From Bacillota bacterium (GTDB lineage: Bacteria > Bacillota > Clostridia > Acetivibrionales > DSM-1351): a stretch of 64,000 bases of DNA. Shown one piece after another: positions 28,201-35,979 of the stretch. The notes beneath the pieces were generated by a model. The model had not been told where the DNA came from and made no database searches. It saw nothing but the letters and a program-made list of their open reading frames with translations. A program made the translations under genes and the position numbers. Positions within the stretch are counted from its first letter, which is position 1; the number at the start of each line of letters is the position of its first letter. Location of the stretch: positions 1-64,000 of the forward strand of contig JAEWSZ010000034.1 of the NCBI GenBank assembly GCA_023397905.1. The letters are read 5' to 3'.

Positions 28201-31200
28201 TGTCTGTGAGTTGTGGCAGTAGTTCTGCTGAGTCCCCTCCAGGTTGTATCGGGGACTGTATGGCCCTAAAATATTGCTTGCCTGTATTACGTAGCAGTTT
28301 GATGAATTCCAGCCATATAGATCCGAAGAAGCTATATAGTAATTTCCGTTGTACTTGAACATGCAGTTTCCTTCCATTCCGGCGCCTGAGTATACCGGTT
28401 TCAGCTTACCGTCAGGAGTTGTGTTTTCGGGCGTCAGCTTTATGGAAAGAAAATCCCTGTCGTCAAGCGGAGCAACGTATATGTTGGCCCGGCCGCTTGC
28501 GCTGGAACATATCAGGTATGCTTTTCCGTCATCATCCTGAAATATGGTCTGGTCTCCGGTTCCGTTATTAACGAACGGAGGGTTCATATCCACGTGATCA
28601 AATACAAATTTTCCGGACGGTGAATCACCTGTTGCATAAAATAACTTATTTACAGCGCCTCCCCCAAATACGATCTGTGAAACCAGTACATATTTTTGGG
28701 TATTCCTGTTGAATGCAACGCCCATACGGCCGATCCAGGATAAGGCCTTGCCGTCCATTGAAGCGGGAACATCCACGTCGGTCATAACGTCGCCTTCATT
28801 TTTCCAATTTACAAGATCTGTGGACGAATAACAGCTGAAGCCTGCGAAAATATCGGTGGATAATTTTCCTGCTGCGGGATTTGCCGCATAAGTCTCGGCT
28901 TCTATGTAATGAACGCCATACCAGTAGTAGGTATCGCCAAATTTAAATATTCCGCCGCCCTGGGAGTATATAGGATTCCCGTCGGTGTCTTTATAAAAAA
29001 TATCATTGGTAATGGTGGTGTTGGTTTGCGCCACTGTGACTGTACAAGAGGCTGTATGGTTTCCATCTGCTGTAGTTGCCGTTATGGTCGCTGTGCCGGG
29101 TCCTTCCGAAGTAACTACGCCGTCTAAAACCGCAGCTACACTTGCATTGCTTGTAGACCAGGTTATTTCAGTGTTTGATGCTTCTGCAGGACTAAAAGCC
29201 GGTATCAGTCTCCCGGTCACTCCTCCCTTCGGCAGTGTAATGGTTGAACGGTCAAGGGTTATTCCCGCAACGGGTACATTTGGCGTAACTGTGACCGCAC
29301 ATTCTGCCGTTTTACTGCCGTCTGCCGTGGTGACAGTTATAGTCGCTGTTCCGGCTCCTACCGGAGTAACGACACCGTTTAAAACCGCTGCAACGGCGGG
29401 ATCGCTTGTGGACCAGCTTATGCCCATATTGTTGGCGTTGTCCGGCGAGATGGTGGGAATCAGAACTGCTTTGGAACCTCCCACAGATAAATTCAACGTC
29501 ATATGATCAAGAGTTATCCCGTCTACGGGAACTGTCACAGTTACGTTGCAGGTTGCGGCTCTTGTCCCGTCGGAATTTCTGGCGGTTATTACAGTTGTTC
29601 CGGCTCCCACGCCGGTAACCACACCACCCGCCACGGTTGCCACTTCAGGGTTGCCGGTTGACCATATTAATGTCTTATCGGTGGCGAATTCCGGAGAAAT
29701 CACGGGGACTATTGTACCCGTTACGTGAGGAGCTAAAGTCAGAGTTACAGGAGAAATCGCCAGTTTGTAAATAGGGATATTTAAACTGTTTACCAGGTTT
29801 ATTACAGCCATATCTAAAGCCTGTGTATCCGAATCTATCTGAGACTGCGGTGCAGTTGCCGCTGCATAGTCAGTCCGGGCCGCTGCCAGAGCTGAGTTGT
29901 ATGCGGCCAGGCTCCCGGCTGAATAATCGCTGTCAGAATATATTTTTACCGCAAAAGCGTTGTCGATGGCCTTTTTAAGGTTCATGAGATTGACTACCGC
30001 CGTTCCTGCGACCTGTATCGTTACTGTTTTAGCAGTAATATCCGCCGCTGCTCCATCGGCTGTATATGATTCCGCAGATAATGTAACCGTCGAAGTTCCC
30101 GGTGCTATGGCAAACACTTCACCGGTAACCGGATTTACAGAAATGATATTCTCATCGCCCGAGCTCCATGTATAGGATTTGCAATCGGCATTTGCCGGGG
30201 TAACGGCGCCTGTCAGTTTTAGAATATCTCCCGTATTGGCATTTACGGTGGTGCCGTCTACATTGATCCCGCTATTTTGAATATTCAGTCCTTCGAGAAT
30301 AATGGGACTGTGTACCTCCACCGTACAGGTCGCCTTTTTCGACGGATCGGCCACAGAAGCCGCTGTGATGACAGCAGTTCCAATGCCCGCAGCCGTTACT
30401 TTTCCTGTACTGTCAACAGCTGCAACGCCGGTATCCCCGGATGACCATGTAACAGATCTGTCCAGTTCACCTACATTTGGATTTATCACGGCTTTCAGCT
30501 GTGCCTCACTGTTAGGCGTACCCGTAACATTTATCAGACTCAAGGATGTCTTGTTCAAGGTCACCGAAGCGACCGATGGTGTTGCGCTATAGACATTGAA
30601 ATTATCAATATACGCCGAATTCCACGTTGCCGTACCGGACGCCCTTGTCATTACAAATTCTATTTTAGCCACATCACTTGTGTATGCAGTTGAGCTGTCA
30701 AATGGGATATTTGTTATTGTTGATGTTTTTGCGGGATTACTTTTATTGGTCACCGTCAGATCCATCACTTTATTTACAAAATCTATAGCGATGTGAACAT
30801 TATATGTGGTATTGTTCACGTTAAATCCCGTTCCCACAGTAGTTGCGCTGATTACATTGCTCACATTTGAACTGCTGGTCACACCTCCGGTGCCATATAG
30901 TATTTCGGAACCGGATTTGTATTGTAAAGTAATATACCTGTTGTTATTACTGTCCTCGATCTGGAGATTGCCTCCGTTTGAACTGGCCGTTGTACCCACA
31001 TTCCAGTCAAAATCCAGAACTATTTTGTTTCCGCTGACGGGTGTGTTAAAAGTCCTCTTTGTACCTCTTGCTCCGCTTCCGGATCCCGCAAGGGAATATA
31101 CCTTACTGCCGCTTACAGAAGCAACCGCTGTTGTGGAAAGTCCCGCTCCGCAGCCCGTGGCAGTTCCCGTCACCGGCCACATATTGCCAATGGTCCTGTT

Positions 31201-31614
31201 TTCAAAGCTTTCACTTATAACAGGAACATAGACTTTACTGGACGCAGTATAGCCGCCATCCTCCGTTACCGCCGTAATGACAGCCGTTCCTTTGCTTACA
31301 GCGGTGACCAGACCGGTCTGGTCGACAGTTGCTACGCTGCTATCGCTGGACGACCACACGACAGCCGGATTTGACGCACCCACCGGCAAAACCGCAGCAT
31401 TAAGCTGTTTTGTGGGAACCTCTGATGTAGGAGCTGAGTCGGAAAAGTAATCACTGGCAGCATACCAGGAATCTGTATCCAGTACTATCCCGGTCACCGG
31501 AATTCCGGCTGCATTCACAACTGTACCCAGCGGCCAAATCCCGGTTGTCAATGTGGTCACCGCCAGTATGACAACTAAAATCCTGGCAATTAACCTTTGA
31601 ATGGATTTTTTCAT
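25216..31614 (-). CDS. Giant SLH-anchored multidomain GH43 surface protein
   Basis: A 2132-residue secreted protein. In order: signal peptide (1-36, cut after VNA); Ig-like BIG2 domain (~40-130); beta-sandwich domain (~135-345); two BIG2 domains (~345-540); helical FIVAR-like segment (~545-620); three BIG2 domains (~620-865); GH43 five-bladed propeller (~868-1205); carbohydrate-binding jelly-roll (~1208-1355); BIG2 (~1358-1438); three FN3 domains (~1442-1718); Pro/Thr linker; beta-rich stalk (~1740-1950); three SLH repeats (~1953-2132). SLH repeats bind secondary wall polymer, so the enzyme is displayed on the cell surface. The GH43 opening (YSQGGGIFKFGDTYYWYG) resembles the exo-beta-1,3-galactanase subfamily, suggesting action on arabinogalactan side chains or backbone. 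Start ATG follows AAAGGAGAG. Confidence 0.93.
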   Translation of the reverse strand: MKKSIQRLIARILVVILAVTTLTTGIWPLGTVVNAAGIPVTGIVLDTDSWYAASDYFSDSAPTSEVPTKQLNAAVLPVGASNPAVVWSSSDSSVATVDQTGLVTAVSKGTAVITAVTEDGGYTASSKVYVPVISESFENRTIGNMWPVTGTATGCGAGLSTTAVASVSGSKVYSLAGSGSGARGTKRTFNTPVSGNKIVLDFDWNVGTTASSNGGNLQIEDSNNNRYITLQYKSGSEILYGTGGVTSSSNVSNVISATTVGTGFNVNNTTYNVHIAIDFVNKVMDLTVTNKSNPAKTSTITNIPFDSSTAYTSDVAKIEFVMTRASGTATWNSAYIDNFNVYSATPSVASVTLNKTSLSLINVTGTPNSEAQLKAVINPNVGELDRSVTWSSGDTGVAAVDSTGKVTAAGIGTAVITAASVADPSKKATCTVEVHSPIILEGLNIQNSGINVDGTTVNANTGDILKLTGAVTPANADCKSYTWSSGDENIISVNPVTGEVFAIAPGTSTVTLSAESYTADGAAADITAKTVTIQVAGTAVVNLMNLKKAIDNAFAVKIYSDSDYSAGSLAAYNSALAAARTDYAAATAPQSQIDSDTQALDMAVINLVNSLNIPIYKLAISPVTLTLAPHVTGTIVPVISPEFATDKTLIWSTGNPEVATVAGGVVTGVGAGTTVITARNSDGTRAATCNVTVTVPVDGITLDHMTLNLSVGGSKAVLIPTISPDNANNMGISWSTSDPAVAAVLNGVVTPVGAGTATITVTTADGSKTAECAVTVTPNVPVAGITLDRSTITLPKGGVTGRLIPAFSPAEASNTEITWSTSNASVAAVLDGVVTSEGPGTATITATTADGNHTASCTVTVAQTNTTITNDIFYKDTDGNPIYSQGGGIFKFGDTYYWYGVHYIEAETYAANPAAGKLSTDIFAGFSCYSSTDLVNWKNEGDVMTDVDVPASMDGKALSWIGRMGVAFNRNTQKYVLVSQIVFGGGAVNKLFYATGDSPSGKFVFDHVDMNPPFVNNGTGDQTIFQDDDGKAYLICSSASGRANIYVAPLDDRDFLSIKLTPENTTPDGKLKPVYSGAGMEGNCMFKYNGNYYIASSDLYGWNSSNCYVIQASNILGPYSPRYNLEGTQQNYCHNSQTGFFVTVNGTAGTTVIFAGDRWSDFAANGIGYNEWMPLSFNGTTPYFNNLSQWSLNAEAGTWSVSPGNNYLNNPDFEADRIVVKTPVGWTVSDNAGGAANTNVSGRQSTGSFYWKQGASSQYKAEMKQTVTGLPNGTYTLKAWVQSSGGQNTCNIYAKNSDGTENIYSLKETAISAWTQIVVSDNIQVTGGQCEIGVYSDGPAGKYVYLDNLTFTKNAVSVQGMVLSPESLTLEEGGAAGVLTPVITPSDAAGNDEIWSSSNPAVATVANGVVIPVGQGTAAITAVNPDGNRTAASSITVLPNTTAPGDVTYVLATAGDGTITLTWTDPADRDLSKIKIADIDTGSVYYADKWTGITTLTGLSNGDTYNLKISAVDIAGNESPGVMVNTAPNGPDTVAPDEVGGVSVIPGNGRLTVKWTDPANGDFDHVVVTVSGAAIDVQNVNKGIRQTTITGLENGVSYDISLRTVDTSGNESQGITVSGTPSDAVIPDDTAPGEVTGALVIPGSGRLTVVWTDPPDEDFDHVIVTATGAAITVQNIAKDIRQAEITGLGNGISYEISLKTVDTSGNESAGISVSGTPVAPSAPTSPTSPVTPEPEKVKVVEDTIKIIEIPKTDSKTGIAAAAPISEEYFKKALENAHADGQGNRLVLVEIPKAQEAKGYSVQLPKLALASGDPGVKVEIITDIGTIVVSANMFGIPDVADAKNIVLKIAAADISDMDASYGEEAGSRPAVNLEVLIDDKAVEWSNQNAPVTVTIPYDPTEEEFERYEHITVWYVDDNGGVTPVPSGKYHPETGMVTFTATHFSKYTVVFVNKTFSDVPEKFWGRTPIEVLASKGIAEGTSDMLFSPDSKITRGEFIMWLVKTLGLSADYSDSFSDVESTDVYYNEIAIAKTLGITAGTGNNKFSPEADISRQDMMVLTIKAMKAAGIKLEGGSQGELAKFTDSSSIAGYALQDVIAMVRTGLVVGSGNKINPVSNITRAEVAQILYKIYIRP

Positions 31615-32128
31615 AATTCTCTCCTTTAAAATATAATTTTGTCTTACTTTTTAAATTCAGGCATGACAAATAATCAATACCTTCAATCTTTGTATCACCT
31701 CCAATTTTCAGAATCAAAAAGACTTTATAAAAACCGCCAAATCAATGCCATAACCCGGCATATTTCCAGCTACGGTTTACATAAAATTGATGTCAGATAT
31801 TAAGAGAGCGTTAAAACAAGCATGCCGGTACATTCAAAACTATAACAATTTATCAAACCTGATGATCTCCATGATGTTGAAATCGCGACCGGAAAATAAA
31901 TAGCTTCACTATGTTTTAAATAAGCTTATCCGTACTAATAAGAAGTTACAGTATTATTTTAAGAGGATTATAAAAAAATTGAAATACGATAGAATTATGA
32001 TTATCTTTAAAATTTTATTTATTTTACATATACTTACGCAAGTAATAGAAAAATCAAACGGGCACGGGGCGATAGACATCTGCAGCCTCGTTATATCTAT
32101 GAAAATCTTGGAATTAACAAATGAATGC
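31615..32128. other. Intergenic region upstream of the surface protein gene
   Basis: About 500 AT-rich bases. The GGAG ribosome site of the surface protein lies at the left end. Short open frames here (for example a 67-codon one at 31979) lack ribosome sites and family features, and I do not call them. No tRNA, riboswitch or mobile element was seen. Confidence 0.6.
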
Positions 32129-32180
32129 AATATAGGATTTGAATCAGCCGAGCTATTACTGCTGATTCAAATCCTATATT
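32129..32180. other. 20-bp perfect stem-loop between abfA and the surface protein gene
   Basis: Arms at 32129-32148 and 32161-32180 are perfectly complementary over 20 bp with a 12-base loop. It lies 33 bases past the abfA stop. The minus strand continues TTGCATTCATTTG, a poor T-run, so it may be a weak terminator or a 3'-end stabilising hairpin for abfA mRNA. Confidence 0.72.
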
Positions 32181-32212
32181 AAACGAGTTTGTTGGCATAT
32201 TACAACGCTGCA

Positions 32213-33721
32213 TCAAATAATCCTTTTCAATCTTATCACATTCCAGGAAAGGTTTTTCAGACCTGCCTTTACCTTTCCGTCTTCAAGGGCGGCATTGCCG
32301 CTGCTGTCAGGTGTGACCCTGTTGGGCTCGGTTTTTGTGTTGGCAGCTTTTATATTGTCGTGCTTCAGGACGATATGCTCAATTACCTCAAATTGTCCAA
32401 AGCCGTTTAGCTCAATATCCAATGTAATATTATCCGTCATATCCCTGTTGACGGCAAAGACGGTAATTTCGCCACTGGCGTCATTTATAACCGCGGTGGC
32501 ATCTATGGCCGGGACATCGGTAAAATCCTTCGTATCAAACTTAGGAGACCTGACAATGGGATTCAGCACCGTGCCCCTGCCATAAACCGAAGTATGAAGG
32601 TACGGATAGAAAATTGTCTGCTTCCATGCGCTCCCTCCATTTTCCGTCATTATGGGCGCTATGACATTTACAAGCTGTGCAAGGCAGGCCATCTTTACCC
32701 TGTCCGCATTCTTCAGAAGTGTTATCAGCATGCTTCCCACCACCAGAGCATCCTCAAAATTATATTCGTCCTCAAGCTGGGGCGGTGCTACAGACCATCT
32801 TTCCACCTTTTTATCCGCTTCATTGGAATGAAACCACACATTCCATTCGTCAAAGGAAAGATTTATTTTCTTTTTGCTGCGTTTCTTTGCCTTTACATAA
32901 TCACAGGTGGAAATAACAGCTTTGATGAAAGCCTCCATATCCATGGACCTTGCCAGGAAATTGGCCGTATCGCCGTCATGGTTTCCATAATAAGTATGCA
33001 GGGATATGTAATCAACATGTTCGTATGTATGCTCCAGCACTGTGGCTTCCCACCGGGCAAATGTAGGCATGCCGCTGTTTGAGCTTCCGCAGGCTACCAA
33101 TTCGATTGACGGGTCCACCCATTTCATGACCTTTGCAGTCTCGCAGGCCAATCTGCCGTATTCCTCCGCAGTTTTGGCGCCTATCTGCCAGGGTCCGTCC
33201 ATTTCATTGCCCAGACACCAGGTTTTGATGTTGTGGGGCTTGCTATATCCATGGGATTTTCTCAGGTCGCTCCAATAGGTTCCTCCGGGATGGTTGCAGT
33301 ATTCAACCAGGTTCCGGGCCGCATCCGCGCCCCTTGTGCCCAAATTTACCGCCATCATGACTTCCGCGCCCACTTCCTTTGCCCAGGTGACAAATTCATT
33401 GGTTCCCATTTGATTGGTTTCAGTGGTCATCCACGCCAGCTCGGTACGCCTTGGCCTACCTTCCAGAGGACCTACCCCATCCTCCCAGTTATAGCCTGAA
33501 ACAAAATTTCCTCCCGGATACCTCACTATGGGCACCTGCAATTCCCTTACCATTCCGGCCACATCCTGACGAAAACCGTATTTATCGGCTGTGGGATGTC
33601 CCGGTTCATAAATGCCCCCATAAACGGCCCGCCCAAGATGTTCAATAAATGAACCGTATATTCTTTTGTCTACGGGGCCTACAACATAGTCCTTGTCAAG
33701 TATCATCTCCGCACTTTTCAT
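32213..33721 (-). CDS. abfA: Alpha-L-arabinofuranosidase, GH51
   Basis: A 502-residue cytoplasmic retaining arabinofuranosidase that removes terminal L-arabinose from imported arabinoxylan or arabinan oligosaccharides. The acid/base is E173 in GNEMDGPWQ, the nucleophile E292 in SFDEWNVWF, with RYPGGNFVSGYNWEDGVGP typical of GH51. Length and motif spacing match characterised bacterial enzymes. There is no signal peptide. I choose ATG 33721, with GGAGG five bases upstream, over an upstream frame to 33748. It stands alone on the minus strand, divergent from the regulator at 34070. Confidence 0.95.
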   Translation of the reverse strand: MKSAEMILDKDYVVGPVDKRIYGSFIEHLGRAVYGGIYEPGHPTADKYGFRQDVAGMVRELQVPIVRYPGGNFVSGYNWEDGVGPLEGRPRRTELAWMTTETNQMGTNEFVTWAKEVGAEVMMAVNLGTRGADAARNLVEYCNHPGGTYWSDLRKSHGYSKPHNIKTWCLGNEMDGPWQIGAKTAEEYGRLACETAKVMKWVDPSIELVACGSSNSGMPTFARWEATVLEHTYEHVDYISLHTYYGNHDGDTANFLARSMDMEAFIKAVISTCDYVKAKKRSKKKINLSFDEWNVWFHSNEADKKVERWSVAPPQLEDEYNFEDALVVGSMLITLLKNADRVKMACLAQLVNVIAPIMTENGGSAWKQTIFYPYLHTSVYGRGTVLNPIVRSPKFDTKDFTDVPAIDATAVINDASGEITVFAVNRDMTDNITLDIELNGFGQFEVIEHIVLKHDNIKAANTKTEPNRVTPDSSGNAALEDGKVKAGLKNLSWNVIRLKRII

Positions 33722-33843
33722 ACCCGCCTCCACGAAATCCGGCTCCAAAACTGCTAATTATCGCTGTGAATTATTAATGTCTGATCTCACGGCTTCCATT
33801 AATATTATTGGAGTCATTGTAGTTTAGTTTATTGTTGCATGCC

Positions 33844-33871
33844 ATTATGATTAATATATTTATTAATTCAA
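33844..33871 (-). promoter_or_regulatory. Candidate abfA promoter with palindromic operator
   Basis: On the minus strand TTGAAT (33871-33866) and CATAAT (33849-33844) are 16 bases apart. The spacer is almost wholly occupied by ATTAATA-TATT-TATTAAT (33850-33867), a perfect 7-bp inverted repeat. A protein bound there would block the promoter. Further imperfect palindromes occur near 33796 and 33890. The divergent winged-helix regulator is the obvious candidate binder. The rest of the ~350-bp intergenic region shows nothing else. Confidence 0.5.
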
Positions 33872-34069
33872 TAGCATATATATTAATGACTATATAGTAT
33901 CCTTATTACATCCGGTTGTCAATATATTTTCAGTTGCAGGGCCTGAGGCAATACCTGATGTACCCAAGCTGCTGCAGTGCCGCCTATGTTTCTATTTACA
34001 AACCATATCCGGTAATTTATACTTGTATTAATTCTTGCATTGGAGGTTCCTCACAGGAGCTAATTAAAA

Positions 34070-34972
34070 ATGAAAACAAATATCTCTGAAAAATGGCTGC
34101 CGGTTTTTGAAGCTTTGAGCAGCAATGTCCGTATCAAAATAATAAACCTGCTTGCGCGGCAACCCTTGAATATAAAGCAACTGGCCGAGGAACTGGGCCT
34201 GAGCAGCGCCATAGTAACCATGCACGTGAAAAAGCTTGAGACCGCCGCTATAATACACTGCGAGCGCAAAAGCATAAACGGTTCGGTCCAAAAGCTCTGC
34301 TTTCTCGATGCGGATACTCTGGAAATTCAATTTCCCGGCAAGCAGTCCCAGGAAAGGCGTTTCCATGAATTTTCCATGCCAATAGGGCATTACTCCGATT
34401 TCAACGCCACCCCCACCTGCGGTATTGCAACGCCTGAAAAGGTTATAGGTGAATTTGACGACCCCAGGTATTTTCTTGACCCCGACAGGGTGAAGGCTGG
34501 AATACTGTGGTTTACAGAGGGTTTTATAGAGTACAAGGTCCCCAATTTTCTGCTTTCGGTACAGGAGCCAGAAGAGCTGGAAATATCCATGGAACTTGGC
34601 TCAGAAGCCCCCGGAATAAATAACAACTGGCCGTCGGATATTACATTTTTCCTGAATGAACAAAAGATCGGTCAGTGGACCAGCCCCGGTGATTTCGGAA
34701 ACACCCGCGGCAAATTCACTCCGAACTGGTGGAGCCTTCAGGTCGGCCAATACGGATTTTACAAGGCTATCCGCATAACCCGGGAAGGCTCCTATATCGA
34801 TGGCATCAAAGTTTCGGACATTTCCCTCTCCTCTCTGGATATCCGCCAGAAATACTGGTCTTTCAGAATCGCCGCCCTTCCGGAGGCTATGAACGCAGGA
34901 GGTGTTACCCTTTTTGGAAAGGGCTTCGGAAACTACAGCCGGGATATCATGTTCAAACTTTATTTTAAATAG
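34070..34972 (+). CDS. ArsR-like winged-helix regulator with C-terminal sensor domain
   Basis: A 300-residue protein. Residues ~8-80 are an ArsR/SmtB-type winged helix (FEALSSNVRIKIINLLAR, then LAEELGLSSAIVTMHVKKLE). Residues ~95-300 are a beta-rich domain with several Trp residues (SDITFFLNEQKIGQW, FTPNWWSLQVGQYGF), plausibly a carbohydrate-sensing jelly roll. The metal-binding Cys motif of classical ArsR proteins is missing. It is divergent from abfA with palindromes between, so I infer a repressor of abfA relieved by arabinose or an arabino-oligosaccharide. No close named family is claimed. Confidence 0.8.
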   Translation: MKTNISEKWLPVFEALSSNVRIKIINLLARQPLNIKQLAEELGLSSAIVTMHVKKLETAAIIHCERKSINGSVQKLCFLDADTLEIQFPGKQSQERRFHEFSMPIGHYSDFNATPTCGIATPEKVIGEFDDPRYFLDPDRVKAGILWFTEGFIEYKVPNFLLSVQEPEELEISMELGSEAPGINNNWPSDITFFLNEQKIGQWTSPGDFGNTRGKFTPNWWSLQVGQYGFYKAIRITREGSYIDGIKVSDISLSSLDIRQKYWSFRIAALPEAMNAGGVTLFGKGFGNYSRDIMFKLYFK

Positions 34973-35086
34973 GAGAGTTTATAGGGAAATATTTATATAT
35001 AATAATAGAAGCTGTTTCAACAAAAATATCTCTTTTTTGCGTTTTTGTGATAAAATGTATATGGTATATTATAGGAGGTGTTTATT

Positions 35087-35674
35087 TTGGAAATTACCTT
35101 TTATAGAAAACTTGCGGACAAGGTGGCGGATGCGGTAATTGAAAACCAGGAGTACTCAGAATCTGAGGCTAAAAGGATCCGGTATGGCCTGGTGTGCATA
35201 TTTTCAGATCTATATAAATTTATATTGCTTTTGATAATATTTTCAGTTTTTTCCCGCACCCTGGATTTCCTGATCGCCTTTGCCGCCGTTCTGCTTCTCC
35301 GGCCTGCAATCGCAGGATTTCATGCCAAAAGCGAGCTTTTATGCATTCTGTTTTCCTTTCTCACAATGCTTATCAGCGTGGTAATCGGAGGATTAAGCGT
35401 TATACCCGGTTTTGTGCACCTTGCTTTAATTATTATGTTACCTATTTTAGGCGCCGTAATTGCACCTGTCAGAACCAGAAAAATCGAAGAGAAAAAGATC
35501 CGCTCCAAAATTCTGGCATTTATATTAACAGCCGCTTTATTGTTGATCGATTATTACTTTTTATCAGGTCAGACTCTGTTGATATCTGTAATCCAGATTT
35601 ATTTCCTTGCACTGTATCAATTGTCAAAAAATATACGTAATGATAGAATTTTAGAAAAATTTGTGAAAAATTGA
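35087..35674 (+). CDS. agrB: AgrB-like peptide-processing membrane protease
   Basis: A 195-residue integral membrane cysteine protease that trims the AgrD precursor and forms its ring. The catalytic pair is seen as H79 and C86 in GFHAKSELLC, close to the H77/C84 positions of S. aureus AgrB. Several hydrophobic helices follow. I choose the TTG at 35087: a GGAGG lies seven bases before it, whereas the in-frame GTG at 35078 overlaps that ribosome site. agrD follows after 88 bases. Base composition drops to strongly AT-rich from here to 37310. Confidence 0.92.
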   Translation: MEITFYRKLADKVADAVIENQEYSESEAKRIRYGLVCIFSDLYKFILLLIIFSVFSRTLDFLIAFAAVLLLRPAIAGFHAKSELLCILFSFLTMLISVVIGGLSVIPGFVHLALIIMLPILGAVIAPVRTRKIEEKKIRSKILAFILTAALLLIDYYFLSGQTLLISVIQIYFLALYQLSKNIRNDRILEKFVKN

Positions 35675-35702
35675 ATTTTTTTTAGAAATTATATTGACTT
35701 TT

Positions 35703-35731
35703 TTGTCAAATAGTGGGATTATAGAGATAGT
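35703..35731 (+). promoter_or_regulatory. Candidate agrD promoter overlapping a TTGAC palindrome
   Basis: TTGTCA (35703-35708) and GATAGT (35726-35731) are 17 bases apart, a fair sigma-A promoter in the agrB-agrD gap. The -35 box overlaps the inverted repeat TTGAC-TTTTTT-GTCAA (35694-35709), a plausible operator. It would give agrD extra transcription independent of agrB. Confidence 0.4.
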
Positions 35732-35762
35732 AAAAAATAATAGTGGAAAGGAGTGCTTCTCA

Positions 35763-35867
35763 ATGAAGAAAAATCTTTTAAAGACAATTGGGTTATGTTC
35801 CTTACTTATCACTGGATTAGTTGCAGGTGCTTCAAAGCTATTTTTTCTTTATGAACCCAAGGAATAA
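35763..35867 (+). CDS. agrD: AgrD-like cyclic autoinducer peptide precursor, serine type
   Basis: A 34-codon gene with an AAAGGAG site. The product has a Lys-rich amphipathic leader (MKKNLLKTIG), a hydrophobic segment to residue 23, a core beginning at S24 (S-K-L-F-F-L), and a short acidic tail YEPKE. This is the layout of AgrD-type cyclic lactone autoinducers. The ring-forming cysteine is replaced by S24; the only cysteine, C12, lies in the leader. A ring of five (S24-F28) or six residues through an ester bond is therefore predicted. It sits between agrB and an AgrC-like kinase. Confidence 0.85.
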   Translation: MKKNLLKTIGLCSLLITGLVAGASKLFFLYEPKE

Positions 35868-35903
35868 CACCAACTGACCTATTTTTTGCATAATACTTGA
35901 AAA

Positions 35904-35953
35904 AAACTATAAATACATGTACAGTATGTATATAGTATTTGTAGTTTTTTTTT
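35904..35953 (+). terminator. Strong terminator between agrD and agrC
   Basis: Arms AAACTATAAATAC (35904-35916) and GTATTTGTAGTTT (35935-35947) pair over 13 bp with one G-U wobble and are followed by a run of nine T. It lies 37 bases after the agrD stop and 26 before the agrC start. Kinase expression then depends on read-through or on a promoter inside this short gap. Confidence 0.85.
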
Positions 35954-35979
35954 GCCAGCCTTATGCAGGAGGAGTATTT

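Noticed and set aside
31979..32182. 67-codon plus-strand open frame between abfA and the surface protein gene
   Set aside because: No ribosome site, low-complexity hydrophobic translation, and it runs into the stem-loop at 32129-32180.
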